Assembly: GCF_900188095.1 (NCBI RefSeq)
Contig: NZ_FZOT01000004.1
Coordinates: 270,933 to 334,932 of the forward strand
Direction of reading: 5' to 3'
From: Noviherbaspirillum humi
Lineage (GTDB): Bacteria > Pseudomonadota > Gammaproteobacteria > Burkholderiales > Burkholderiaceae_D
Length of the DNA stretch: 64,000 nucleotides
Each line of letters opens with the position of its first letter. Position 1 is the first letter of the stretch. Shown piece by piece: positions 8,372 through 17,552 of this stretch. The notes beneath the pieces were generated by a model. It saw only the letters and a list, made by a program, of their open reading frames with translations. It had not been told where the DNA came from and ran no database searches. A program made the position numbers and the translations under genes.

Positions 8372-10156
8372 ATGTTCCAGCAGGAGAAGATTGGCCACGG
8401 AGAAGCCGCGGTAAGCCATCGCAGGACGGGACCGGTCATCGAACGCGAGCTGAGCCTGCGCGCGACGCTGACCGGCATGCTGCTCGGCGTCCTGCTCACC
8501 CCTTCCAATGTATATGCCGGCCTGAAGATCGGCTGGTCGTTCAACATGGCCATCATCGCGCTGCTGATCGGCTTCAGCTTCTGGCAGGGCATGGCGCGCC
8601 GCCTGTGGAATGGGCCGGAATGGACGCTCCATGAAAGCAACATCAACCAGACGGTGGCCTCGGCGGCCGCTTCCATCATCTCGGGCGGTCTGGTTGCGCC
8701 CATTCCCGCCTACACCCTGCTGACCGGCAACCAGCTCGATCCCTTGCCGATGATGGCCTGGGTGTTTTCGGTGAGTTTTCTCGGCATCTGGATCGCCTGG
8801 TACCTGCGACCATCGCTGATCAACGACAGCGGGCTCACCTTTCCCGAGGGCATGGCCACGCTGGAGACCCTCACCCACGTCTACAGCCATGGCGCCGAAT
8901 CTGCGCGGCGGCTGTCGGTGCTGTTCGGTGCCGGCCTGTTTTCGGCGTCGGTGAAGGCGGCCGACACCTTCATTGCCGCCTTCCCGCGCTGGGCGCCGAA
9001 TGCCCATTGGGAACGGCTCACCTTTACCTTCGATCCGTCGCTGCTGCTGTTCGGCTTCGGCGGCATCATCGGGCTGCGCGTCGGCCTGTCGCTGCTGATC
9101 GGCGCGGCGCTGGCCTGGGGCGGCATTGCGCCCTGGCTGCTGGCGCGGCATCTCGTGACGCTACCGGCAGACGCCGCCGGACCGCAGTTCTCCCTCCTGG
9201 TCAACTGGCTGCTGTGGCCGGGCGTCAGCCTGATGGCCTGCGCCACCTTGTCGTCACTATCGCTGCGGCTGCTGCGCCAGACGAAAGGCAATGGGGCATC
9301 CGGTAACGCCGGACGCGCATTCCGCCTGCCCCGGCCGCAGCCGGCGCCTGCCATCGGGCTGCTGCTTTCCATCGCGCTGGTGGTGACGCTGCAGGCGACG
9401 CTGTTCGGCATAGACGTCGTCATGGCTCTGCTCACCATTCCGCTGGCGCTGTGCCTGGCGGCGGTGGCGGCGCGGGTGGTCGGCGCCACCGGCATCCCGC
9501 CCATCGGCGCCATCGGCCAGCTTTCGCAGCTCAGCTTCGGCGTGGTGGCACCCGGCCAGGTGGCGATCAACCTGATGAGCGCCAATACCGCCGGCGGCGC
9601 GGCCGGCCAGTGCACCGACCTGATGAACGACTTCAAGGTCGGCATGCTGATCGGCGCCACGCCGGCCAAGCAAGTCGTGGCGCAATGCCTCGGCATCGCC
9701 GTCGGCAGCATCGTCGGCGTGCTGGTCTACCGGGCATTGATCCCCGATCCACAGGCAATGCTGTTGAGCGAGCAATGGCCGGCCCCGGCCGCCGCCACAT
9801 GGAAGGCGGTGGCGCAGACGCTGGCGCTCGGCCTGGATTCGCTGTCGGCGGACATTCGCCTGGCCATCCTGGCGGGCGGCATCGCCGGCGTGCTGTTCGG
9901 CCTGCTTGAGTCGGCGCTGCCGTCAACACGCGCCCGACTGCTGCCGAGCCCGGCCGCGCTCGGCCTGGCGTTCATTCTGCCGGCGTCGGTATCGCTCATG
10001 ATGGCGCTCGGCGCCATCGTGACCTGGCTGTGCGGCCTGCGCTGGCCCGGCCTGACGGAGCGCTATGCCGTCACCCTCGCCGCCGGCCTTGTCGCTGGCG
10101 AGAGCATGACCGGCATCGGCGCATCCATCTGGCAACTCGCCCGCGGAGGCGCATGA
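8372..10156 (+). CDS. OPT-family oligopeptide (or metal-chelate) transporter
   Basis: 594-residue polytopic membrane protein with about 14 hydrophobic segments. Family marks are ELSLRATLTGMLLGVLL near the N-terminus, then TPSNVYAGLKIGWSFNMAI, FPEGMATLETL and GGAAGQCTDLMNDFKVG. OPT proteins are proton-driven importers of short peptides, glutathione or metal-siderophore complexes. GAGGAG lies about 10 bases before the ATG. It starts a plus-strand run with the monooxygenase 53 bp downstream, so co-transcription is possible. Substrate unknown. Confidence 0.9.
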   Translation: MFQQEKIGHGEAAVSHRRTGPVIERELSLRATLTGMLLGVLLTPSNVYAGLKIGWSFNMAIIALLIGFSFWQGMARRLWNGPEWTLHESNINQTVASAAASIISGGLVAPIPAYTLLTGNQLDPLPMMAWVFSVSFLGIWIAWYLRPSLINDSGLTFPEGMATLETLTHVYSHGAESARRLSVLFGAGLFSASVKAADTFIAAFPRWAPNAHWERLTFTFDPSLLLFGFGGIIGLRVGLSLLIGAALAWGGIAPWLLARHLVTLPADAAGPQFSLLVNWLLWPGVSLMACATLSSLSLRLLRQTKGNGASGNAGRAFRLPRPQPAPAIGLLLSIALVVTLQATLFGIDVVMALLTIPLALCLAAVAARVVGATGIPPIGAIGQLSQLSFGVVAPGQVAINLMSANTAGGAAGQCTDLMNDFKVGMLIGATPAKQVVAQCLGIAVGSIVGVLVYRALIPDPQAMLLSEQWPAPAAATWKAVAQTLALGLDSLSADIRLAILAGGIAGVLFGLLESALPSTRARLLPSPAALGLAFILPASVSLMMALGAIVTWLCGLRWPGLTERYAVTLAAGLVAGESMTGIGASIWQLARGGA

Positions 10157-10209
10157 GCAAGGCTTATCGGTTAGGATAGGCAAAAAGACACGAGGAGACA
10201 GGTCCAGTC

Positions 10210-11793
10210 ATGGATACGGGAAACGAGCAACGCGACCCGCGCGGCGCCGCTGCCGCCAACCCGGCGCCGGTGCGCAGTTCGATCGAGCACTTCGACGTCG
10301 TCATCGTCGGCGCCGGCCTGTCCGGCATCTGCGCCGCCTACCATCTGCAAGCCAAATTGCCGCACAAGCGCTTTTTGATCCTGGAAGCCCGCGATGCCAT
10401 CGGCGGCACCTGGGACCTGTTCCGCTATCCTGGCGTGCGCTCCGACTCCGACATGTACACCCTGGGATACCGCTTCCGGGCCTGGCGCGACTCCCGCGCC
10501 ATCGCCGACGGGGCCCTGATCCGGGAGTACATCGCGGATGCGGCGCAGGCCTACGGCATCCGGTCGAAGATACGCTTCAGACATCGCGTCGCCGAGGCCG
10601 CATGGGACTCCGGCAGCGCCACCTGGCGCCTGCGCGCCGAGGTCGGTGCCGAAGGCGACACCCGCATCCCGGTCGCCTTCACCTGCCAGTTCCTGTTCAT
10701 GTGCAGCGGCTATTACGACTACCGCGCCGGCTACCTGCCGGACTGGCCCGGCATGGCAGACTATGCCGGCACGCTGGTTCATCCGCAGCACTGGCCCGCC
10801 GATTTGAACTACCGCAGGAAGCGCGTGGTGGTGATCGGCAGCGGCGCCACCGCCGTCACCCTGGTGCCCGCCATGGCGCAGCAGGCGGCCCATGTCACCA
10901 TGCTGCAGCGCTCGCCCACCTACATGGTGTCCAGGCCGGCCGAGGACAGGCTGGCAGGCTGGCTCTACCGCCGCCTGCCGACGGGCGCGGCGGCGAGCGT
11001 GGCGCGCTGGAAGAACGTGCTGCTCGGCACGGCTTTCTTCAACATCGCGCGCCGCAAACCCGGCTTCACCCGCCGCCTGATCGAGAAAGGCGTAAAGAGG
11101 CAGCTCGCCGCGCATTACGAGGCGCGGCATTTCACGCCGAGCTACAACCCCTGGGAGCAGCGCCTCTGTCTAGTGCCGGACGGCGACTTTTTCCGCGCCA
11201 TGCGCGACGGCAAGGCGTCCATCGTCACCGACGAGATCGAGCGCTTCACCCCGACCGGCTTGCTGCTGCGTTCCGGCCAACGGCTCGAAGCCGACATCAT
11301 CGTTACCGCCACCGGCCTCAGGCTGCAGCTGTTCGGCGGCATGAAAGTATCGGTCGACGGGGTGGAGAAGAATGTTGCCGAGTCGCTGGTGTACAAGGGC
11401 ATGATGTACAGCGGCATTCCCAATCTCGCTTCCGCCTTCGGCTACGTGAACGCCTCGTGGACCCTGCGCTGCGAACTGACGGCGGAGTATGTCTGCCGCC
11501 TGCTGCGCCACATGGAGCGCCGGCAGCTGCACTGGTGCATGCCGCAGCGGCCAACGGGCAGCATGCCGGAAAGGCCGGTGCTGGACCTGAGTTCCGGCTA
11601 CGTCCGGCGTGGCGCCGATGTCCTGCCCAGGCAAGGCGCGCGCCAGCCATGGCGCGCCTACCAGAACTACCTCAGGGACCGGCTGGCGATGCGTTTCTCC
11701 CGTATCAACGATGGCACGATGCGCTTCGGCCGCGCCATGCCGGACACCAAAGCCGCCCAACCTGTCGACCCTGCCCCTCTCACCGCCACCTAA
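10210..11793 (+). CDS. Flavin-containing Baeyer-Villiger-type monooxygenase
   Basis: 527 aa with two dinucleotide-binding motifs: GAGLSG (34-39) for FAD and GSGATA (210-215) for NADPH. Between them is the BVMO fingerprint in the variant YAGTLVHPQHWP (185-196), and the family stretch GGTWDLFRYPGVRSDSDM begins at 65. BVMOs turn ketones into esters or lactones; some relatives oxidise S or N. GAGGAGACAGG precedes the ATG. The next gene, a hydrolase, begins 3 bases after the stop, so an oxidise-then-hydrolyse pair is likely. Confidence 0.9.
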   Translation: MDTGNEQRDPRGAAAANPAPVRSSIEHFDVVIVGAGLSGICAAYHLQAKLPHKRFLILEARDAIGGTWDLFRYPGVRSDSDMYTLGYRFRAWRDSRAIADGALIREYIADAAQAYGIRSKIRFRHRVAEAAWDSGSATWRLRAEVGAEGDTRIPVAFTCQFLFMCSGYYDYRAGYLPDWPGMADYAGTLVHPQHWPADLNYRRKRVVVIGSGATAVTLVPAMAQQAAHVTMLQRSPTYMVSRPAEDRLAGWLYRRLPTGAAASVARWKNVLLGTAFFNIARRKPGFTRRLIEKGVKRQLAAHYEARHFTPSYNPWEQRLCLVPDGDFFRAMRDGKASIVTDEIERFTPTGLLLRSGQRLEADIIVTATGLRLQLFGGMKVSVDGVEKNVAESLVYKGMMYSGIPNLASAFGYVNASWTLRCELTAEYVCRLLRHMERRQLHWCMPQRPTGSMPERPVLDLSSGYVRRGADVLPRQGARQPWRAYQNYLRDRLAMRFSRINDGTMRFGRAMPDTKAAQPVDPAPLTAT

Positions 11794-11795
11794 CC

Positions 11796-12779
11796 ATGAT
11801 CCTGTTCTCCGTCATCCTCGCCATCGTCATCGCCGCTGCCCTCACGCTGCTCGGGCTGGCCCTCTTCGCTTCCATGATCGAAAAGAAGATCAACCAGGGC
11901 TTTCCGCCGCACGGCCGCTTCATCGACATCGACGGTACCTGCATCCACTACGTCGACGAAGGCGCCGGCCAGCCCATCGTCATGGTGCATGGCTTGAACG
12001 GGCAATCGCGCAATTTCTCCCATTCGCTCGCCGGCCGGCTCACCGGCGAGTACCGGGTGATCCTGATCGACCGCCCCGGTTCCGGCCATTCCTCGCCGCT
12101 GGCCAGCGGATCGGCCCGCATCAAGCACCAGGGCGATCTGGTGGCCGGCGTGATCCGGGCTCTCCAGCTCGAACGTCCGCTGCTGGTGGGCCACTCGCTC
12201 GGCGGCGCAATTTCGCTGTCGGTGGCGCTGGATCACCCGGACAGCATCGCCGCGCTGGCGCTGGTGGCGCCGCTCACCCACTTCCAGGAGGATGTGCCGA
12301 CACCGTTCCGCGCACTGGCGATACGCTCGCCGGGCATGCGCGCGCTGTTCAGCCGCACCCTGCTGCTGCCGCTGGCCATCCTCAAGCGCAAGGAGACCAT
12401 GGACGTGGTATTCGGCCCGGAGGAAGCGCCTATCGACTTCCCCACCGCGGGCGGCGGCCTGATGAGCCTGCGCCCGGCCGCCTACCTCGCCGCGGCGGCC
12501 GACATGCAGGCGATCGAGCACGACCTGCCGGGAATGATGCAGCGCTATCCGGAACTCTCCCTGCCGGTCGGCATCCTGTACGGCACCGGCGACCGCATCC
12601 TCGACTGGCGCCGCCACGGCGAAGCGATGCGGGACAAGGTGAAGCAGCTGAACCTGAAGACCGTCGAAGGCGGCCACATGCTGCCGGTGACCAATCCGGA
12701 CGCCACCGCCGAATTCATCCGGGCCATGGCGGCGGAAGCCGAGAAGGCGCGGCGCGAAACGGTGGCGCGCGCCTCGTAG
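11796..12779 (+). CDS. Membrane-anchored alpha/beta hydrolase (serine esterase type)
   Basis: 327 aa. One N-terminal transmembrane helix (residues 2-24) then a hydrolase domain: VMVHGLNGQSRNF for the oxyanion hole, GHSLGGA with the nucleophilic serine, YGTGDRILDW with the acid and EGGHMLPV with the histidine. It begins 3 bases after the monooxygenase stop. Partnered with a BVMO, the natural role would be cleaving the ester or lactone product at the membrane surface; this is inference from position. Confidence 0.85.
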   Translation: MILFSVILAIVIAAALTLLGLALFASMIEKKINQGFPPHGRFIDIDGTCIHYVDEGAGQPIVMVHGLNGQSRNFSHSLAGRLTGEYRVILIDRPGSGHSSPLASGSARIKHQGDLVAGVIRALQLERPLLVGHSLGGAISLSVALDHPDSIAALALVAPLTHFQEDVPTPFRALAIRSPGMRALFSRTLLLPLAILKRKETMDVVFGPEEAPIDFPTAGGGLMSLRPAAYLAAAADMQAIEHDLPGMMQRYPELSLPVGILYGTGDRILDWRRHGEAMRDKVKQLNLKTVEGGHMLPVTNPDATAEFIRAMAAEAEKARRETVARAS

Positions 12780-12994
12780 CGCCGCACGCTCGCGGCTCCC
12801 CGGTGCCGCATCCAACGCGATGCCCTTGAACGGCGACATCGCCCGCCTGCCCTGGCGCGCTCGCTGCACCGGCACGTGATCCGGCAAGTTTTCGGCGCAT
12901 GGCGGGAAATCTTCCCTGGCGGATCCTGATTCATCGGGTTGCATGTTTGCCGCCCTCTCCGTAATATGGGCCGCGCCTCGCCCATGTCTTTCCT

Positions 12995-14152
12995 ATGATC
13001 CAGCCAAACGAGAACAGGAATCGGTCCGCATCGATTCGCTCCACCCTGATTGCCGCGACGATGCTGTGCGCGGCGTCCGCCGCATGCGCCGCTGACTATC
13101 CGACGATTCCGCTCACCCCGGCGCAGGAAACCAATATCGGCGTGCGCGTCGAGAAGATCACCGCCGCCGCGGCCGGAACGGGCGCGGTATTGCGCCTGCC
13201 GGGCAGCGCGGTCTTCCCCACCCGGGCGATACAGTTGCTGAGCGCGCCCGCCGCCGGCGTGGTCGAATCCATCCAGGCGGAGCCGATGGAAGCGGTGGCT
13301 GCCGGCGCGGCGCTGGTCACGCTGCGCAGCCCGCAGCTGCTGCAGTGGCAGCGGGAGTACCTGCAGGCGGCGCTGCAAGCCCGGCTCGCCGGCGAAAAGC
13401 TGCGCCGCGACCAGGAACTGTTCAGGGAAGGCATCGTCGCCGAGAGCCGGCTGCAGGAAAGCCGTTCCAGTTTTCTCCAGCTCGAAGCGGCGCAGAACGA
13501 GCTGCGCCAGTCGCTGCGACTGGCCGGCATGAGCGACAAGGGCATCGCAGCCCTCGCCGACAGCCGCAACCTGTCCTCTACCCTCACCATCTCCGCCCCG
13601 CGCAAGGGCGTAGTGATCGAGCAGATGACGGCGATCGGGCAGCGCGTCGACGCCGGCGCGCCGCTGGCCAAGGTGGCGCAGGATTCCCAGCTCTGGCTCG
13701 AACTGCATGCCACCCGCCAGCAGGCGGCCCTGCTGCGCGAAGGCGATGCGGTTGAAGTCGAAGGCTGCGCCAGGCCCGGGAAAATCAGCGCCATCAGCCC
13801 GCAGCTGCAAGCCAGCAGCCAGACCTTGACGGTGCGGGTGCCGCTGCCCTCGGCCAGCGACTGCGTGCGCCCGAACCAGCATGTCGAAGGCGTGGTGCGC
13901 ACCCGCGCCGCGCCGGAAGGCGCGCTGCGGGTCAGCGGCGCCGCCATCGCCGGCAGCGGCGAGCGCAATGTCGTCTTCCTGCGGCAGAAGGGCGGATTCA
14001 AGCCGGTCGAAGTCGAGGTCGTCGGGCGCGACGCCGGCTCGGCATCGGTGCGCGGCGCCCTGCGTGCGGGCGATGAAGTCGCCACCGGCGGCCTCGCGGC
14101 GCTGAAAGGAATGTGGCTCGGCCTCGGCAGCCCGGCCGGCGAAGGCAAATGA
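12995..14152 (+). CDS. RND efflux periplasmic adaptor (CusB/CzcB type)
   Basis: 385-residue membrane-fusion protein. A signal peptide ends near AACAADYP; the barrel-sandwich half-motifs are LSAPAAGVVESIQAEP and TISAPRKGVVIEQM, with a helical hairpin of about 90 residues between them (LQWQREYLQ to LRQSLRL). It links the pump to the outer-membrane channel. The stop overlaps the pump start (ATGA), showing translational coupling. No extra metal-binding N-terminal domain is seen. Confidence 0.9.
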   Translation: MIQPNENRNRSASIRSTLIAATMLCAASAACAADYPTIPLTPAQETNIGVRVEKITAAAAGTGAVLRLPGSAVFPTRAIQLLSAPAAGVVESIQAEPMEAVAAGAALVTLRSPQLLQWQREYLQAALQARLAGEKLRRDQELFREGIVAESRLQESRSSFLQLEAAQNELRQSLRLAGMSDKGIAALADSRNLSSTLTISAPRKGVVIEQMTAIGQRVDAGAPLAKVAQDSQLWLELHATRQQAALLREGDAVEVEGCARPGKISAISPQLQASSQTLTVRVPLPSASDCVRPNQHVEGVVRTRAAPEGALRVSGAAIAGSGERNVVFLRQKGGFKPVEVEVVGRDAGSASVRGALRAGDEVATGGLAALKGMWLGLGSPAGEGK

Positions 14153-17100
14153 TGCTGTCGCGCCTGATCGCCTTCGCGCTGTCGCAGCGCCTGCTGGTCC
14201 TGGTGCTAGCGATTCTGCTCACCGGCGCCGGCGCGCTCGCTTTCACCGCCCTGCCGATCGACGCCTTTCCGGACGTCTCCTCGACCCAGGTGAAGATCAT
14301 CCTCAAGGCGCCCGGCATGACGCCGGAGGAAGTGGAGAACCGCATCACCGCGCCGATCGAACAGGAACTGCTCGGCATTCCCGGCCAATCGGTGCTGCGC
14401 TCGCAATCCAAGTACGCCATCGCCGACATCACTCTCGATTTCCATGAAGGCACCGACATCTACTGGGCGCGGCAGCAAGCCGCCGAACGCCTCGGCAACG
14501 TGCTCAAGGACCTGCCGCCCGGCGTTTCCGGCGGCCTGGCGCCGATCACCACGCCGCTCGGCGAGATGTTCATGTTCACCATCGAGGGCGAATTGTCGCT
14601 GGCCGAAAAGCGCACCCTGCTCGACTGGGTGATCCGGCCGCAGCTGCGCAGCATCCCCGGCGTGGCCGACGTCAATGCCCTCGGCGGCTTGGTCCGCGCC
14701 TTCGAGGTGGTGCCCGATCCGGCGGCGCTGGCGGCGCGCCAGGTGTCGCTGGCCCAGCTGCAGGCGGCGCTGGAAGCCAACAACCGCAACGACGGCGCCG
14801 GCCGGCTGGCCGACAACGAAGAGTCCCTGCTGGTGCGCAGCAGCGGCAACGTGCGAACCGTGCAGGACGTGGGCGCGATCGCCGTCATCCGGCGCGATGG
14901 CGTCACCGTCCGCGTCGGCGATGTGGCGGACGTGCGCATCGGCAGCCTGACGCGCTACGGCGTGGTGACCAAGGACGGCCGGGAGGAAGCGGTCCAGGGC
15001 CTGGTGCTCGGGCTGCGCGGCGCCAATGCGCGCGACGTGGTGAGCCAGGTCCGGGCCAGGCTCGCCGACGTCGAGAAAGCCTTGCCGAAGGGCGTCACCG
15101 TCAAGCCCTTCTACGACCGCGGCAACCTGGTGGACCGCGCCGTCAATACCGTATCGAAGGCGCTGCTGGAAGCGATCGTGCTGGTGCTGTTGCTGCTGTT
15201 CGCCTTTCTCGGCAACCTGCGCGCCGCCCTGGTGGTGGCGCTGATCCTGCCGCTGTCGGCGCTCTCCACCTTCCTGCTGATGCGCTGGTTCGGCCTGAGC
15301 GCCAACCTGATGTCGCTCGGCGGGCTGGCGATCGCCATCGGCATGCTGGTCGATGCCGCGGTGGTCGTGGTCGAGAACATCGAAGCGCACCATGCCCATC
15401 CGCACGCCGCCGCGCCGCGACCCCATTTGCAGGTCATTTACCGCGCGGTGCAGGAGGTGGCGGTGCCGGTGGTCTCCGGCATGGTCATCATCATCATCGT
15501 GTTCCTGCCGCTGGTGACGCTGCAGGGCCTGGAAGGCAAGCTGTTCACGCCGGTGGCGCTGACCATCGTGTTTGCCCTGGCCAGTTCCCTGGTGCTGTCG
15601 CTGACGGTGATCCCGGTGCTCGCCTCCTTCCTGCTCAAGCGAAATCCGCACGACTCGCCCTGGCTGGCGCGAAAGCTCGAAGCGCTGTATGGCCGGGTGC
15701 TGGACTGGACGCAGCAGCGCCAGAAGGCGGTGCTCGTCGCGGGCGGCCTGGCGCTGGCGGCGGCGCTGGCGCTGTATCCGCTGATCGGCAAATCCTTCAT
15801 GCCGAGCCTGGACGAAGGGGACATCATCATGCAGGTGGAGAAGGTGCCCTCCATCAACCTCGCCCGCAGCGCCGCCATCGATCAGGCGCTGCAGGCGCGC
15901 ATCTTGGCCACCGTGCCGGAGGTCGAGAGCATCGTCGCCCGCGCCGGTTCCGATGAACTCGGTCTCGATCCGATGGGCTTGAACGAGACCGACACCTTCC
16001 TGGTGCTGAAGCCGCGCGCGCAATGGCGCGACGATGACAAAGAGAAGCTGATCGACCGTCTTCGGGAGGTGGCAGCCGAATTTCCCGGCATGAACCTGAG
16101 CTTCACCCAGCCGATCGAGATGCGCACTTCCGAAATGCTCTCCGGCGTGCGCGGCGACCTGGCGATCAAGATCTACGGCACCGACCTCGACCAGCTGGAT
16201 GCGCTGGCAGCGAAGATCGTGCGCATCCTGGAGTCGCTGCCGGGCAGCGAGGACGTGCTGACGGTGAAGAATGAAGGCGTGCAATACCTGCAGGTGGAAA
16301 TCGACCGCGCCGCCGCCGGCCGCCATGGCCTGACGGTGGAAGACGTGCAGGCCGACCTGCGGGTGATGGTGGAAGGCCGGGTGGTCGGCACCGTCATCGA
16401 GCAGGGCCGGCGCCTGCCGCTGACGATACGCGGCGGCGAGGACCTGCGCATGTCGCCGGAGCTGTTCCGCAGCTTGCGCATCCCCCGTGCCGACGGCGAT
16501 GCCATCCCGCTGGAAAACCTGGCGCGGCTGCAGCGGGTCGACGGCCCGGTGAAGATCGAGCGCGAGAATTCCTCCCGCATGGTGGTGGTGCGCGCCAATG
16601 TGCGCGGGCGCGACCTGGTCGGTTTCGTGCGCGAGGCTCAGCAGCGGGTCGCGCAGGAAGTGCCGCTGCCGTCCGGCTACCGCATCGGCTGGGCCGGCCA
16701 GTTCGAGAACCAGCAGCGGGCCGCGGCGAGGCTGGCCGTGGTGGTGCCGGTGGCGCTGGCGCTGATCTTTCTTCTGCTGTTCGCCACCTTCGGATCCCTG
16801 CGCCAGGCCCTGCTGGTATTCGCCAACATTCCGTTCGCCCTGATCGGCGGCATCGTCGCCCTGGCCGCCGCCGGCGAGTATCTGTCGGTGCCGGCCTCGG
16901 TCGGCTTCATCGCGCTGATGGGCGTGGCAGTGCTGAACGGCCTGGTGATGATCAATTACTTCAACCAGCTGCTGGCGCGCGGCGTGCCCGGCGCGCAGGT
17001 GGTGCGCAACGGCGCGTTGCGGCGGCTGCGTCCGGTGCTGATGACCGCCGGCATCGCCGGCTTCGGCCTGGTGCCGCTGCTGCTGGCGACCGGCCCGGGT

Positions 17101-17238
17101 TCCGAGATTCAGCGCCCGCTGGCTATCGTGGTGATCGGCGGCCTGGTCAGCTCCACCCTGCTGACGCTGGTGCTGCTGCCCATCCTGTTTCAGAAATTCG
17201 GCATGCCGCAAGCCGGCGCGCCTGCGAGGACCTCATGA
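14149..17238 (+). CDS. Heavy-metal-type RND efflux pump (CzcA/CusA family)
   Basis: 1029-residue inner-membrane proton antiporter with 12 expected membrane helices and two large periplasmic loops. Diagnostic parts are FPDVSSTQVKI, APGMTPEEVE, the proton-relay segment IAIGMLVDAAVVVVENIE in TM4, FMPSLDEGD and the second-half GFIALMGVAVLNGLV. The sequence after TM4 is histidine-rich (AHHAHPHAAAPRPH), facing the cytosol. The ATG at 14149 overlaps the adaptor stop. It belongs to the HME branch (Cu/Ag or Zn/Co/Cd); the ion is not decided by what can be seen. Confidence 0.92.
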   Translation: MMLSRLIAFALSQRLLVLVLAILLTGAGALAFTALPIDAFPDVSSTQVKIILKAPGMTPEEVENRITAPIEQELLGIPGQSVLRSQSKYAIADITLDFHEGTDIYWARQQAAERLGNVLKDLPPGVSGGLAPITTPLGEMFMFTIEGELSLAEKRTLLDWVIRPQLRSIPGVADVNALGGLVRAFEVVPDPAALAARQVSLAQLQAALEANNRNDGAGRLADNEESLLVRSSGNVRTVQDVGAIAVIRRDGVTVRVGDVADVRIGSLTRYGVVTKDGREEAVQGLVLGLRGANARDVVSQVRARLADVEKALPKGVTVKPFYDRGNLVDRAVNTVSKALLEAIVLVLLLLFAFLGNLRAALVVALILPLSALSTFLLMRWFGLSANLMSLGGLAIAIGMLVDAAVVVVENIEAHHAHPHAAAPRPHLQVIYRAVQEVAVPVVSGMVIIIIVFLPLVTLQGLEGKLFTPVALTIVFALASSLVLSLTVIPVLASFLLKRNPHDSPWLARKLEALYGRVLDWTQQRQKAVLVAGGLALAAALALYPLIGKSFMPSLDEGDIIMQVEKVPSINLARSAAIDQALQARILATVPEVESIVARAGSDELGLDPMGLNETDTFLVLKPRAQWRDDDKEKLIDRLREVAAEFPGMNLSFTQPIEMRTSEMLSGVRGDLAIKIYGTDLDQLDALAAKIVRILESLPGSEDVLTVKNEGVQYLQVEIDRAAAGRHGLTVEDVQADLRVMVEGRVVGTVIEQGRRLPLTIRGGEDLRMSPELFRSLRIPRADGDAIPLENLARLQRVDGPVKIERENSSRMVVVRANVRGRDLVGFVREAQQRVAQEVPLPSGYRIGWAGQFENQQRAAARLAVVVPVALALIFLLLFATFGSLRQALLVFANIPFALIGGIVALAAAGEYLSVPASVGFIALMGVAVLNGLVMINYFNQLLARGVPGAQVVRNGALRRLRPVLMTAGIAGFGLVPLLLATGPGSEIQRPLAIVVIGGLVSSTLLTLVLLPILFQKFGMPQAGAPARTS

Positions 17239-17552
17239 CGCCTACCGCCCCCGATTGCCTGCTGACCCTCGCCATCCCGGCACGCCTTGAAGAGGCGGTG
17301 CTCGATCATCTGCAGGCGCATCCCGAGTGGGTGGACGGTTTCAGCGTGACTACCGCCGAAGGCTACGGAAGCGCCATCATGCTCGAAGCCGCGCTGGAAA
17401 AGGTGCGCGGCCGCGCCGCCCGCCGACAGATCGTCTTGCCGCTGCGGCAGGACCAGGCCCACGCGCTGCTGGCCAGCCTGCGCGAGGCATTCCGCAATCC
17501 GCAGATGTCCTACTGGATGACGCCGCTGGTCGCCTGCGGTAGCTTTGCATGA
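17235..17552 (+). CDS. DUF3240 family protein of RND metal-efflux operon
   Basis: 105-residue soluble protein that starts inside the stop of the pump gene (ATGA) and ends inside the start of the channel gene. Sequence such as CLLTLAIPARLEEAVLDHLQAHP and VDGFSVTTAEGYG fits the small ferredoxin-like DUF3240 family found beside CzcA-type pumps. Because of that link and its PII-like size, a cytosolic metal-sensing or pump-modulating role is thinkable but unproved. Confidence 0.8.
   Translation: MTPTAPDCLLTLAIPARLEEAVLDHLQAHPEWVDGFSVTTAEGYGSAIMLEAALEKVRGRAARRQIVLPLRQDQAHALLASLREAFRNPQMSYWMTPLVACGSFA

Noticed and set aside
14206..17211. Long minus-strand open frame (about 1000 codons) opposite the RND pump
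   Set aside because: Composition is dominated by His, Gln, Arg, Asp and Ala, as expected for the antisense of a GC-rich gene; the plus strand has a full RND pump.
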